From Trichocoleus sp. (GTDB taxonomy: Bacteria > Cyanobacteriota > Cyanobacteriia > Elainellales > Elainellaceae), in assembly GCA_036702865.1 (NCBI GenBank), contig DATNQD010000064.1, positions 186,001 to 250,000 on the forward strand: 64,000 nucleotides of DNA, given 5' to 3'. Shown here piece by piece: positions 55,480-64,000 of this stretch. Made by a program: the position numbers and the translations under genes. Below the pieces are notes generated by a model. The model was given only the letters and a program-made list of their open reading frames with translations. It ran no database searches and was not told where the DNA came from. Every line of letters begins with the position of its first letter. Position 1 is the first letter of the stretch.

Positions 55480-55731
55480 ATGAAAGACAAGCTTCTAGAG
55501 TGGCTAAACCTAGCTTTGATGATCAACATTTTCTTTGTGCTATTTAGCTTTTTCTGGTTCGCAATTGCGGTTGCCGGACGATCGTTTGGGGTATCCCTCG
55601 GGCTAGATCTCTGGTATAGCCTCTGGATGCCGCTATTTCAGCCTGCGATTGGCATTTTAATGGCAGGGGCGCTCCTGAGTGGCATTATTGGTTGGGTCAA
55701 CAAACGGTTTTTTACAAAGTCAACATCCTGA
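55480..55731 (+). CDS. small two-helix membrane protein
   Basis: An 83-residue protein with two membrane helices (about 12-34 and 52-72) and short polar ends; MKDKLLEWLNLALMINIFFVLFSFFWF is the first. It fits a type of small cyanobacterial membrane protein of unknown function. No ribosome binding site is clear. It could be an assembly factor of a thylakoid complex, but nothing in the sequence shows this. Confidence 0.65.
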   Translation: MKDKLLEWLNLALMINIFFVLFSFFWFAIAVAGRSFGVSLGLDLWYSLWMPLFQPAIGILMAGALLSGIIGWVNKRFFTKSTS

Positions 55732-55972
55732 CCTGCAAGTTGATCTACTCCAATTCATCTGCTCCAAACATTTCATTCATAAATTCTGCACATAGCATAA
55801 ACTGAAAATCATCGCGGTAAGATTTAGACAGATTGTTGCAGTTACGCTGCAATCAATATCCCGGACGCAGGCTTCAAGAACTTGAAAACTGTAAGGACAA
55901 AACAACGCTAGTCTCAAAGCAATGAACGGGTAGCCTGATTCATCTCTATTCTTTTTTCTTCCCTGCAATCCG

Positions 55973-57646
55973 ATGATTAACCTGGTTCAGTTGAGCAAAG
56001 AAAATTTGCTCCAGATGTCCATGCCTGCCCTGAAACAAGAACATATCCTTGCCGCAATCGATGTTGGAACCAACTCGGTCCACATGGCGGTTGTCAAAAT
56101 TCAGCCTGACTTGCCTTCCTTCACTATCCTCACGCGTGAAAAAGCCACAGTGCGGCTAGGCGATCGAGACAAGACAACAGGACGACTGACTCCTGAAGCG
56201 ATGCAACGGGCGATCAATGCCCTCAGACGCTGTCAAGATATTGCCAAATCACTCCGGGCAGATTCTGTGATTGCAGTCGCGACAAGTGCGGTGAGGGAAG
56301 CGCCTAACGGTCATGACTTTCTGGAAGAGGTTGAGGCAGAGCTTGGCTTAATTGTCGATTTAATTTCGGGACAAGAAGAGGCGCGACGGATTTATCTGGG
56401 CGTGCTGTCAGGCATGGAGTTTGGTGGACAGACGCACGTCATGATTGACATTGGTGGCGGTTCGACTGAACTGATTTTGGGCGATGGACATGAACCACGT
56501 ACGCTCAGCAGCACGAAGATTGGCGCAGTCCGGCTGACCTCCGAAATGATCAGCACTGACCCCATCAGCATCAGCGAGTTTAGCTATCTGCAAGCCTATG
56601 TGCGGGGCATGCTAGAACGATCGGTTGATGAACTGCGCGCCCACCTGCAACCGGGAGAAAAACCGCGAATGGTGGGAACTTCAGGGACGATCGAAACCCT
56701 GGCAACGATTCATGCCCGCGAAAAGTTAGGTATTGTGCCGACGCCACTCAATGGCTATCAGTTTAGCCTGCGCGACCTGCGCGAGATGACAAACCGCCTC
56801 CGCAAGCTCAACAACGCAGAACGAGCCGCCATTCCAGGCATGAGCGATCGACGGTCTGAGATTATCCTGGCAGGTGCGGTGATTCTGCAAGAAGCGATGA
56901 CCTTACTCGACTTAGAAAATATCACCATCTGCGAACGTGCCCTGCGAGAAGGGGTAGTCGTAGACTGGATGCAGACCCATGGCTTGATCGAAGACCGACT
57001 GCGCTACCAGAGTTCAGTTCGAGAGCGAAGCATCCTTAAAATTGCTCAGAAATATCAGGTTGATCTGGAACATAGCGAACGGGTCGCCAAATTTGCGGTT
57101 GACCTATTTGACCAAACCCAGGGTGTTTTGCATCAGTTGGATGAAGCCGAACGACAATTGCTTTGGGCAGCAGCAATTTTGCACAACTGCGGTCACTTTG
57201 TCAGCCATTCAGCGCATCATAAACACTCCTACTATTTGATTCGGCATGGTGAACTGCTGGGCTACACCGAAGTTGAGGTGGAGACGATCGCCAATCTTGC
57301 CCGCTATCACCGCAAAAACAATCCCAAGAAAAAGCACGAAAGTTATCGGAATATCACGAGCAAAAAACATCGACGCGTCGTGGAGCAACTCAGTCCCTTG
57401 TTGCGGTTGGCGGTTGCCCTGGATCGACGGCAAATTGGAGCGATCGAGCAGGTTCGCTGTGAATACCAACCGACACCACCCCAGATTCAACTTTGCCTGA
57501 AGGCTGCAAACCCAGAAGATGACTGTGCCTTAGAACTTTGGAGCCTAGATCAAAAGAAGAGCAGTTTTGAGGCAGCTTTTGGCGTAAAGCTTGCAATCCG
57601 GCTAGAGCATAGCAGTTGGGAGAGCAGCAACTCGATGAGAGGCTGA
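55973..57646 (+). CDS. ppx: exopolyphosphatase (Ppx/GppA family)
   Basis: A 557-residue protein of the ASKHA superfamily. The N-terminal phosphate-1 motif AAIDVGTNSVHMAV (about 26-39), the second nucleotide-binding loop MIDIGGGSTELILG (about 158-171) and MVGTSGTIETLATIHA (about 233) are typical. The C-terminal part (about 345-557) has HNCGHFVSHSAHHKHSYYLI, an HD-like segment found in the long Ppx branch. It degrades polyphosphate, or pppGpp in GppA-type members. The first Met is at 55973; Met15 or Met17 (56015, 56021) are possible starts. A PEP-synthase-like gene lies 239 bp downstream. Confidence 0.93.
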   Translation: MINLVQLSKENLLQMSMPALKQEHILAAIDVGTNSVHMAVVKIQPDLPSFTILTREKATVRLGDRDKTTGRLTPEAMQRAINALRRCQDIAKSLRADSVIAVATSAVREAPNGHDFLEEVEAELGLIVDLISGQEEARRIYLGVLSGMEFGGQTHVMIDIGGGSTELILGDGHEPRTLSSTKIGAVRLTSEMISTDPISISEFSYLQAYVRGMLERSVDELRAHLQPGEKPRMVGTSGTIETLATIHAREKLGIVPTPLNGYQFSLRDLREMTNRLRKLNNAERAAIPGMSDRRSEIILAGAVILQEAMTLLDLENITICERALREGVVVDWMQTHGLIEDRLRYQSSVRERSILKIAQKYQVDLEHSERVAKFAVDLFDQTQGVLHQLDEAERQLLWAAAILHNCGHFVSHSAHHKHSYYLIRHGELLGYTEVEVETIANLARYHRKNNPKKKHESYRNITSKKHRRVVEQLSPLLRLAVALDRRQIGAIEQVRCEYQPTPPQIQLCLKAANPEDDCALELWSLDQKKSSFEAAFGVKLAIRLEHSSWESSNSMRG

Positions 57647-57885
57647 AACCTTAAAGCTTCAGTGTCTCTTCGCAAGAAACAGAGAACAGGTTCGGTATGA
57701 TGCCTACAGGGCTTTGCACCGGAGAGAATTTCCCTTTGCCATCGATTAGTAACATTACTAACAGTTTGCGGCAAATTCAAAAGCGCTAAATCAAATTAAA
57801 ATTTTATTAAGAATCTTCTTTAGTAGTTCGCCTGGCAGGTCATCAGCCGAACTTTTAACTGGTTCAGCGTCCACCTGTTTCCCTG

Positions 57886-60276
57886 ATGCACTGCTTTATG
57901 TCCGTGGAGCACTTCTATTGGCTTGATCAGATCCAACCTTCTCATCGCGATCGGGTTGGGAATAAGGCGTTCTATCTCGCCATGTTGCAGCAGCGCGGCT
58001 ACCCAGTTCTGCCGGGGTTGGTTGTTGGAGCAGATCTGTTTCAGGCATTTTTAGGGCAGATTCGCTGGTCTGACCCAACCTTTACTGATTTGCCCCACTC
58101 TTCGCTTCACCTGGATGTGGATAATCCGCGTCAGCTCCAGCAAGTAGCACAACGAATTCGTCAGGCAATTGAGCTAACTCCCCTGCTAGAACCCTGGCAA
58201 TTATTCTTGACAGAAGCAGTACAAACCTGGCGAACAGATACGCTAATTTTTCGTCCTTCTCTAACCCTGCAATTAGGGCTTGATCCGATCGTCAGCTATC
58301 GCACGGTGGGGCTACTAGAAGCCAGAACTGGCTGGGCAAAGCCTGCCTCGATCGCCCTCACGCTAAAACAGGTCTGGTCAGAATTGTTCCGAGCAAGAAG
58401 CTTGCTTTACTGGCAACGCCTGGGCATTCAACCCCAACAAATTCATCTGGCAGTGTTGGTTCAACCCATCCGGTCAGCCATTGCGGCTGGAGATGTGCAG
58501 ATGGACAACGCCCGCTTGAAGATTCGCTCAACCTGGGGATTGGGGCAAGCCCTGGTAAGGGGGGAAGTCATGCCTGACCAATATGATGTCGATGAGTATG
58601 GCAAGTTGCAGGCGAGCCGTCCCGGTAAAAAGACGATCGCCTATGAGGTTGCTGATCGGGCTGCTCAAACTGTGAAAGAGGCTGGCACAAAAGATGCTGA
58701 CGCAAAAGACGGCTGCCTCAAAATCAAACTGCTCGACTTCGATCAGCAAACCCAACTGACCCTTAGCGATACCCAATTTCACTCATTGCTGCATCTGGTA
58801 CAACAAATCACCGCTGCGCTGAAAGTACCTGTCGAACTTGAATGGACTTTTTGCCAGTTGCCCGACCAGACCGAACCTGCCTTTTATGTGACCCAAGCAA
58901 TTCCTCAACTCTTGACCTCAAGCCAGCCTAAAAGGAGTGAAAGCTCAGACGATCGAAATCAGTCCTTCAGCCCTGCTCCCTTCTGGCTCAAAGGAATCGC
59001 CGCTGCTCCCGGCAAAATTGTAGCGGTTGCCTGGGTTCTCCAGCAAAATACAAGTCTACCGTTAGAAATCCCGCCAGATAGTATTCTTGTTGCACCTGCA
59101 CTATTACCAGAATGGATACTATCACTACGGCAGGTGGCAGGAATTATTACAGAGCAGGGAGGCGTAACGAGTCATGGCGCAATCCTGGCAAGAGAAAGTG
59201 GCATTCCGGCAGTTGTGGGGGTGGCACAGGCAACGAATCAGATCCATACAGGCGATCGAATTTTGCTGGATGGTGATCGGGGTGAAGTTCAACGGATGAC
59301 AGAGATGATCCAACCGAATTCAGAACCTGCGGCTAATGAATTCCAATCAACAGCAGAGAGCCCCAATCGAATTTATGCCAGCCGGAGTGCCACCCAGCTC
59401 ATGATCAGCCTCAGCCGCACAGATACCCTGACAGAAATGGCTGCTTTGCCAAGTGATGGTGTCGGTCTGCTACGATCGGAACTGCTAATGCTGGAAGTTT
59501 TAGAACAGCGTCCGGTTGATCAATGGCTGCAACAGGACAAACAAGCTTTGATCGATCGCCTGACGGAGCAGATCCAGCAATTTGTTTTTGCATTTGCGCC
59601 GCGTCCAGTGTTCTACCGCAGTTTAGATGTCCGATCGCACGAATTCCCGTCATTGCAAGGGTCAGAGGCAACTGAGCGAAACCCAATGATGGGGTTGCGG
59701 GGAACCTTTCGCTATCAGGTTAATCCTGCTTTATTTGAAGTCGAGCTGGCAGCTTTGCGACAAGTTCAGGAAGCCGGACAAAAAAATTTGCGTTTGGTGC
59801 TGCCTTTTGTCCGAACTGTGGAAGAATTTCAGTTTTGTCTGCAAAAAGTCGAGCAGGCAGGCTTAATTCAGCCTCACTTTCAACTCTGGATTATGGCAGA
59901 AGTGCCCTCGGTTTTGCTGCTGTTGGAAGACTACATTCAAGCTGGAGTTCAGGGAATCGCCATTGGCACCAATGATTTAACACAGTTTTTGTTTGGCGTC
60001 GATCGCGATCATCCTCAGATGGCAAACCACTTTGATTCTAGTCATCTCGCTGTGCAACGAGCGATTCAAGCCCTGCTGCAAACTGCTAGAACAGCTAACC
60101 TCCCCTGTTTGCTCTGCGGTCACATCCCGCACCATTTCCCCGAAATGATTGATTCGCTAATTCGTCAGGGCATTACCGCAATTTCTGTTGAACCTGGAGA
60201 TCTAGACTGGACATCAGAGGCGATCGATCGAGCAGAGCGACGATTATTGCTGGAAATTGTCAGAGGGAGAGAATGA
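57886..60276 (+). CDS. PEP synthase / pyruvate phosphate dikinase-like protein
   Basis: A 796-residue protein with three domains: an N-terminal ATP-grasp, pyruvate-binding-like part (1-about 355, with RVGNKAFYLAML in place of the usual GGKxASLGE loop and STWGLGQALVRGEVMPDQYDV), a swivelling phospho-His domain with EQGGVTSHGAILARESGIPAVVG (His at about 430), and a C-terminal PEP-binding TIM barrel with IAIGTNDLTQFLFGVDRDHP and LLCGHIPH (catalytic Cys kept). The enzyme would interconvert pyruvate and PEP. The altered first loop makes the exact reaction uncertain. ATG codons at 57886 and 57898 are both possible; neither has a good ribosome binding site. Confidence 0.85.
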   Translation: MHCFMSVEHFYWLDQIQPSHRDRVGNKAFYLAMLQQRGYPVLPGLVVGADLFQAFLGQIRWSDPTFTDLPHSSLHLDVDNPRQLQQVAQRIRQAIELTPLLEPWQLFLTEAVQTWRTDTLIFRPSLTLQLGLDPIVSYRTVGLLEARTGWAKPASIALTLKQVWSELFRARSLLYWQRLGIQPQQIHLAVLVQPIRSAIAAGDVQMDNARLKIRSTWGLGQALVRGEVMPDQYDVDEYGKLQASRPGKKTIAYEVADRAAQTVKEAGTKDADAKDGCLKIKLLDFDQQTQLTLSDTQFHSLLHLVQQITAALKVPVELEWTFCQLPDQTEPAFYVTQAIPQLLTSSQPKRSESSDDRNQSFSPAPFWLKGIAAAPGKIVAVAWVLQQNTSLPLEIPPDSILVAPALLPEWILSLRQVAGIITEQGGVTSHGAILARESGIPAVVGVAQATNQIHTGDRILLDGDRGEVQRMTEMIQPNSEPAANEFQSTAESPNRIYASRSATQLMISLSRTDTLTEMAALPSDGVGLLRSELLMLEVLEQRPVDQWLQQDKQALIDRLTEQIQQFVFAFAPRPVFYRSLDVRSHEFPSLQGSEATERNPMMGLRGTFRYQVNPALFEVELAALRQVQEAGQKNLRLVLPFVRTVEEFQFCLQKVEQAGLIQPHFQLWIMAEVPSVLLLLEDYIQAGVQGIAIGTNDLTQFLFGVDRDHPQMANHFDSSHLAVQRAIQALLQTARTANLPCLLCGHIPHHFPEMIDSLIRQGITAISVEPGDLDWTSEAIDRAERRLLLEIVRGRE

Positions 60277-60854
60277 CGATCGCCAGGAATACCTGGGCTA
60301 GACCGATTTCGAGCATGGCAACCTGCTGAATTTTTGTCGTGCAATACCATTTGCATCTACAACTGAAGCGTGAAGTGCATTCGCAAGCATGAAAATAAAC
60401 GTATCTGATTCTAATTCAATGTCTTCTCCTGCGGGAGTTAGCTTACCTTTCCTAGAAGTGACATTAACTGTTTGCATTGCGATTGGAAGGACGTTCCGCA
60501 ATATCTGTTCCTTTTGCCAAACGGAATAGTGTATCTTGACCGTACCGCTCCTTCAACATACTTTACTTAAAATACCTATTTTTGAGTATTCAAGTTTGTC
60601 CTGCAACTAAGTAAAAAAGGATTAAAAAAGAACTATCAGGCTATTATTTTAATTATTTTAATTCGTTCCTTCAGCCTTTTCTACAGAAAAAATAATAAGC
60701 AGCGTTGCCGTTGTCGCTTTTCTATCCGGTCAACAACCAAACTTGGTACCTGGAACTCTGTAATTGGATAGAACGCAGGCTCTCGATCGCTTCGTTAGGA
60801 TACTCAAACAACAAATTGAATGATGGATTGCAATTAATTTTAAGGAAAGCGATT
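60277..60854. other. 578-bp region upstream of the 60855 gene
   Basis: Very A/T-rich between about 60550 and 60720. A minus frame at 60298-60477 (59 residues) reads protein-like (see separate entry). No terminator or RNA was recognised. Confidence 0.4.
60298..60477 (-). CDS. possible small protein or gene remnant
   Basis: A 59-residue frame from ATG at 60477 (a TTG at 60501 would extend it by eight residues). The translation MQTVNVTSRKGKLTPAGEDI... FIFMLANALHASVVDANGIA has a balanced composition and codon use like its neighbours, unlike most antisense frames here. No ribosome binding site is visible and no family is recognised. It could be a small gene or a remnant of one. Confidence 0.3.
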   Translation of the reverse strand: MQTVNVTSRKGKLTPAGEDIELESDTFIFMLANALHASVVDANGIARQKFSRLPCSKSV

Positions 60855-61286
60855 ATGCCGGAAGTACAAAAACAGGGAAAACCCACGGATGCAAAAGCCG
60901 ATGAGTGGGATCGAGATCTGCACCCCAACTCAATGCCAGGGCAGAATCAGGGGCTTCGAGCCACTCAGAGCCAGAGTGGTAATTTTCCCACAGCCAACGA
61001 GATCAAAGATCTGACTCAACTGCTGCAAGACTTCACCGATGAGGAACTAAAGCAAATTTCTGTCGTGCCGCACGGAACTCATCTGGAGCAGGGCGCTACC
61101 TACGTTGATTTGCTTGACCCCGATCGCCAAGAATTTACCGCAATGGGCAACATGACCGCGATCGAAGGTCACTGGTACATCCCCAAATCAGAGGTGCATT
61201 ATGAGCTGTGGAACCGCCTGACGCTGGCGAACAATCCGCAGCAAACCGGAACCGGGGTCGAACAACCACCGATCGGGTCAGTCTAG
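60855..61286 (+). CDS. conserved hypothetical protein
   Basis: A 143-residue soluble protein starting MPEVQKQGKPTDAKADEWDRD, with AAGGAA 7 bp before the ATG; a start at 60705 would add 50 unrelated residues. The body has EIKDLTQLLQDFTDEELKQISVVPHGTHLEQGATYVDLLDP and ends with HWYIPKSEVHYELWNRL. This pattern (DLHPN near the N-terminus, DDEL...I, LEQGATY, VPKSEVxYxLW) belongs to a widespread bacterial hypothetical family I recall but cannot name. Function unknown. Confidence 0.7.
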   Translation: MPEVQKQGKPTDAKADEWDRDLHPNSMPGQNQGLRATQSQSGNFPTANEIKDLTQLLQDFTDEELKQISVVPHGTHLEQGATYVDLLDPDRQEFTAMGNMTAIEGHWYIPKSEVHYELWNRLTLANNPQQTGTGVEQPPIGSV

Positions 61287-61297
61287 TCAGAAATGAC

Positions 61298-61612
61298 TTA
61301 CGGAAACTGGGGATTATGCTGCAAGAACTCCACACGCGGAATCAGCGGATCTTGCACGATCCCCATTCCAGTAAAGCTCCAGCGCTTCATTAAACTGCCA
61401 AGTTGTGCCCTGGGGATGGTTTCAACAGCAAAGTGAGTGACCACATCTCCGGCGTGAGTGTTCAAATAGCTCAACGCATCAGCGTATTCCTTGAACAGCA
61501 AAATAAAGCCCGGATAGTTCTGCGGTTCCGGTTGTTCGGCAAGGCGGGGACGCGCAACGAGGTACTGACCGTCCTGCTTCGATCGAATGAGGTAAAACAT
61601 TTCAGAGTACAT
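61298..61612 (-). CDS. conserved cyanobacterial hypothetical protein
   Basis: A 104-residue protein starting MYSEMFYLIRSKQDGQYLVARPR; the Met at residue 5 (61600) may be the true start. It has ordered sequence throughout, with PGFILLFKEYADALSYLNTHAGDVVTHFAVETIP and the ending GIVQDPLIPRVEFL, which resembles a small cyanobacterial family (from memory). No signal or membrane segment. It is convergent with the gene before it (11 bp) and divergent from the TPR gene. Confidence 0.65.
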   Translation of the reverse strand: MYSEMFYLIRSKQDGQYLVARPRLAEQPEPQNYPGFILLFKEYADALSYLNTHAGDVVTHFAVETIPRAQLGSLMKRWSFTGMGIVQDPLIPRVEFLQHNPQFP

Positions 61613-61675
61613 AGTTTTGATTGTCGCATGAGTCGCATTGGAGGGAATAGGTTGCGCTAAGTTAAGGAAAGAGAT

Positions 61676-62248
61676 GTGGAGGACAAGGCGATCGTGACAA
61701 CAGACAACGCGGATAACCAGACAAACTTAGATTTGGCACAAGAGCAATATCGAGCCGGGCAGGCGGCTTTTGAACGAGGGGAATATCGCCAGTCGGTGGA
61801 GTATCTGGAAAAGGCGGTGAATCTGGCAGGACGCTATTCGGCATTGGGCGGCGAAGCACAAATTTGGCTGGTGACAGCATATCAGGCAAAAGGGGAGCAG
61901 GCAGAAGCCATTGCCCTCTGTGAGCAGCTAGAAAACCACCCTAATTTGAAGACACGCAAAGAAGGACGCAGATTGCTCTACATTCTGAAAGCGCCTGAAC
62001 TAAAACGTCGCCCCGAATGGATGACCGAGATTCCGGATTTGTCTGGGGTGAGTGATGCCAACACCAGCAAAAATACTCTCTCTGCTTATCCCCCACCGAC
62101 TGCTCGCTCTGCTCGTCCCAAACCCAAAGCAGACCCGGAGCCGATCGATCTGAGCCAGGTGGACACAAAAGATAATGGCTTTATCTGGGTCGCACTGGGG
62201 GCGATCGGGCTGGTGGTGGGCGCACTCGTTTGGCTCAGCCAACAGTAA
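61676..62248 (+). CDS. TPR protein with C-terminal membrane anchor
   Basis: A 190-residue protein from a GTG start at 61676; another GTG at 61694 is possible. Residues about 15-90 form two TPR-like units (AQEQYRAGQAAFERGEYRQSVEYLEKAVNL). A proline-rich linker follows (YPPPTARSARPKPKADPEP), then one membrane helix (about 168-187) at the C-terminus, making it a tail-anchored protein. It lies 54 bp in front of the TldE-type gene in the same orientation, so both may belong to one operon. Confidence 0.75.
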   Translation: MEDKAIVTTDNADNQTNLDLAQEQYRAGQAAFERGEYRQSVEYLEKAVNLAGRYSALGGEAQIWLVTAYQAKGEQAEAIALCEQLENHPNLKTRKEGRRLLYILKAPELKRRPEWMTEIPDLSGVSDANTSKNTLSAYPPPTARSARPKPKADPEPIDLSQVDTKDNGFIWVALGAIGLVVGALVWLSQQ

Positions 62249-62302
62249 ACGAGACAGTTAAGCTACGATGAGTTTTGGATTTTCCTCTACCCCCATCTCA
62301 CC

Positions 62303-63613
62303 GTGAACGATTCCATCCTCGAAAAAATCCTTTCGCTTGCTGCCAACCGCACCGATGCAGCAGAGGTTTACTATGTTTCCAGCCAGGATACGCCGATCGA
62401 GTTTGAGAATAATCGGCTGAAGTCTTTACAAACAAAGGCAGTCCAGGGGGTTGCGCTACGGGTGATCTGTAAGGGTCGTTTGGGTTTTGCCAGTTCCACA
62501 GATCTCTCGCGACTGGAAGATTTGGTCGATGCGGCAGTCCAAACAGCGGAAATTGGCAGCCCGGTGGAATATGAATTTGCCTCGAATTTCCATAGCTGGG
62601 ATGGCTCCGATCGCAGCAGCTTTACCCCACCCTCAACCGCAGAACTGGTCGAAGTGGGCGAGTTTTTGATGAGTGAGGTTCATAAATATAATCCTGAGAT
62701 CCTGGTCGATGTTGGCTTTCATGTGCGATCGGGCAATGTCAAAATCGCCACGAATCAGGACGTTTATGCTGAACGCGCCAGCCAAGTGGTCAGTGCCAGT
62801 ATTTCTGGAAACCTGGTCAGAGGCGAAGATTTTCTTCAAGCCTACAGCTATGATGTCGGGCGTGATCAGCTACCAAGTTACGATCGCATTTTGAGTGAAC
62901 TGCTGCAAAAATATCGTCGGGCTGAAGAATCAGCGCAGATTTCCAGTGGCTCCTATCCGGTTCTCTTCTTGCCCAGAGCCGTTGCCAGTACATTAGGCGG
63001 ATTGTTTGATACGGTGCTTTCGGGGCAGGCGATCGTCCAGAAATCCTCGCCATTGGTCGATAAAGTGGGCGAAAAGCTGTTTGATGAGCGATTGACGCTA
63101 TTTGAAGATCCCAGTTTGGGTGTATCTGCCTGCACCTTTGACGACGAAGGGACTCCCACCAGCCGCAAAGCCTTTATTGAACATGGGCGAGTGATGGGCT
63201 TCTACTGGGATCGACGCTGGGCAGCCAGGGCAGGGCGCGAATCAACCGGCAATGGGTTTCGAGGTGGCTTGTCTCGTCCGGCTCCCGATATGGTGAACCT
63301 CTGTATGGCTCCCGGCAATACCTCAGTTGAGTCGCTGATTGCCAGCATGGATGAGGGGCTGATTGTCGATCAAGTGTTGGGGGCAGGGCAGTCGAACCAG
63401 TTAGCCGGAGAGTTCTCGGTTAATTTGGATCTGGGATACAAGGTCGAGAAAGGAAAAATCGTCGGTCGCGTCAAAAACACGATGGTTGCAGGCAGCATCT
63501 TTGAAGCCTTCCAACATCTCGTCGATCTGGGCGATACGCCAGAATGGGTCGGCGGCGGTGCATATTTACCTTGTATTTTGTTTGAGGAATTGGGCGTTGC
63601 AGCCAGGAGCTAA
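62303..63613 (+). CDS. TldD/PmbA family metalloprotease-like protein (TldE/PmbA type)
   Basis: A 436-residue protein with GTG start. It begins with NRTDAAEVYYVSSQDTPIEFENNRLKSL, the usual opening of the family, and carries the C-terminal conserved part with GNGFRGGLSRPAPDMVNLCMAPGNTS, DQVLGAGQSNQLAGEFSVN and AFQHLVDLGD. The zinc HExxxH motif of TldD is missing, so this is the catalytically inactive PmbA/TldE partner type. In bacteria the TldD/TldE pair degrades proteins or trims modified peptides. No TldD gene is in the window. Confidence 0.88.
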   Translation: MNDSILEKILSLAANRTDAAEVYYVSSQDTPIEFENNRLKSLQTKAVQGVALRVICKGRLGFASSTDLSRLEDLVDAAVQTAEIGSPVEYEFASNFHSWDGSDRSSFTPPSTAELVEVGEFLMSEVHKYNPEILVDVGFHVRSGNVKIATNQDVYAERASQVVSASISGNLVRGEDFLQAYSYDVGRDQLPSYDRILSELLQKYRRAEESAQISSGSYPVLFLPRAVASTLGGLFDTVLSGQAIVQKSSPLVDKVGEKLFDERLTLFEDPSLGVSACTFDDEGTPTSRKAFIEHGRVMGFYWDRRWAARAGRESTGNGFRGGLSRPAPDMVNLCMAPGNTSVESLIASMDEGLIVDQVLGAGQSNQLAGEFSVNLDLGYKVEKGKIVGRVKNTMVAGSIFEAFQHLVDLGDTPEWVGGGAYLPCILFEELGVAARS

Positions 63614-63719
63614 GCAGGTGGCAGGTGGTAAGGGTGGGGAGAACGCAGGAATTGTGCTAGTTTTCTTTTGACCCATTGCCATTGCTGACTCATTACCCAT
63701 CACCCATTCCCACTTACCC

Positions 63720-64000
63720 ATGACCCGATCGCCCAAAACAATGAAGTACCAGAGCAAGACTTCTCCTTATTCTTCAAGATCTGGAACGCAAAGTTCTTCG
63801 TGGGGTTTGCTGCGATCGACGCTGCGGCTACTCGTCAAACTGCGAGTGCTGTGGATTATTTTAGTGGCGGTGCTGTTTCTTTCGGGTTGCGTCCGCTATG
63901 AAGTGGGAATGAATTTTGCCGATGCAAATCATGGGGAATGGGTGCAGCGAATTCGACTGGAAAAGCAAACAACTAGCCTGGGAGAAACGATCGCTACTGC
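63720..64000 (+). CDS. DUF3153 family lipoprotein (3' end outside window)
   Basis: The N-terminal 93 codons are present. The peptide has a basic, Ser-rich start, a hydrophobic helix LRVLWIILVAVLFLSGC that ends in a lipobox (LSGC), then VRYEVGMNFADANHGEWVQRIRLEKQ, typical of DUF3153 proteins of cyanobacteria. It should be a lipoprotein anchored to a membrane. The first ATG at 63720 lies inside a degenerate TTACCCAT repeat; the second in-frame ATG at 63741 is a better start, though no ribosome binding site is seen for either. Confidence 0.8.
   Translation, partial: MTRSPKTMKYQSKTSPYSSRSGTQSSSWGLLRSTLRLLVKLRVLWIILVAVLFLSGCVRYEVGMNFADANHGEWVQRIRLEKQTTSLGETIAT

Noticed and set aside
55777-55968. 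63-codon minus ORF upstream of ppx
   Set aside because: It lies across the probable ppx promoter and shows no start signal or family resemblance.

Overview
The window looks like chromosomal DNA of a cyanobacterium, probably a filamentous Leptolyngbya-like strain (genus is inference). Palindromic GCGATCGC/CGATCG (HIP1-type) sites are scattered through genes and spacers, and several genes are cyanobacterial or photosynthetic markers: ndhL followed by a DUF3007 gene and trpA, a high-light-inducible (Hlip) protein, DUF4079, DUF1350, DUF3153, and an lgt-cobM pair. No rRNA, tRNA, transposase, phage gene or CRISPR array was found.

Layout. 1-4.3 kb: partial DUF1350 hydrolase, an unknown protein, a DUF4079 membrane protein, a methyltransferase/GT2 glycosyltransferase pair, and ilvN. 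4.6-14.7 kb: one 10.1-kb gene for a 3371-residue secreted protein with seven propeller-like repeats, 21 cadherin-like repeats, three further repeats and an RTX tail. 14.8-18.1 kb: SRAP protein, exported SH3-like protein, hisC, and small proteins. 18.7-22.5 kb: a NACHT/pentapeptide STAND protein and an unknown Cys-tailed protein. 23-27 kb: ndhL, DUF3007, trpA, two membrane proteins, purB. 27-35.3 kb: a GGDEF protein with a degenerate receiver domain, alaS, cobM, lgt, an ion transporter behind a c-di-AMP (ydaO-type) riboswitch, and a 58-residue Hlip. 35.4-45 kb: roadblock-like protein, an exported dimethylformamidase-like protein, clpB, ftsI/pbp2 with an FtsL-like partner, and gdhA with a candidate NtcA box. 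45.3-54.6 kb: Ca2+-type P-ATPase, recF, GNAT, small unknowns including a tandem pair of nearly identical 78/84-residue proteins, DUF362, PhzF, TPR. 54.9-64 kb: small proteins, ppx, a PEP-synthase-like enzyme, conserved hypotheticals, a TPR/TldE pair, and a partial DUF3153 lipoprotein.

Most of the window is housekeeping (His, Trp, Ile/Val, purine, cobalamin, peptidoglycan, protein quality control). The accessory or less understood parts are the giant repeat protein, the NACHT protein, the duplicated small-protein pair, and two orphan intrinsic terminators that may mark small RNAs. The clearest regulatory finding is the c-di-AMP riboswitch upstream of the ArsB/NhaD-type transporter, which ties that gene to ion or osmotic homeostasis. 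All calls come from reading the sequence and translations; no database search was run.
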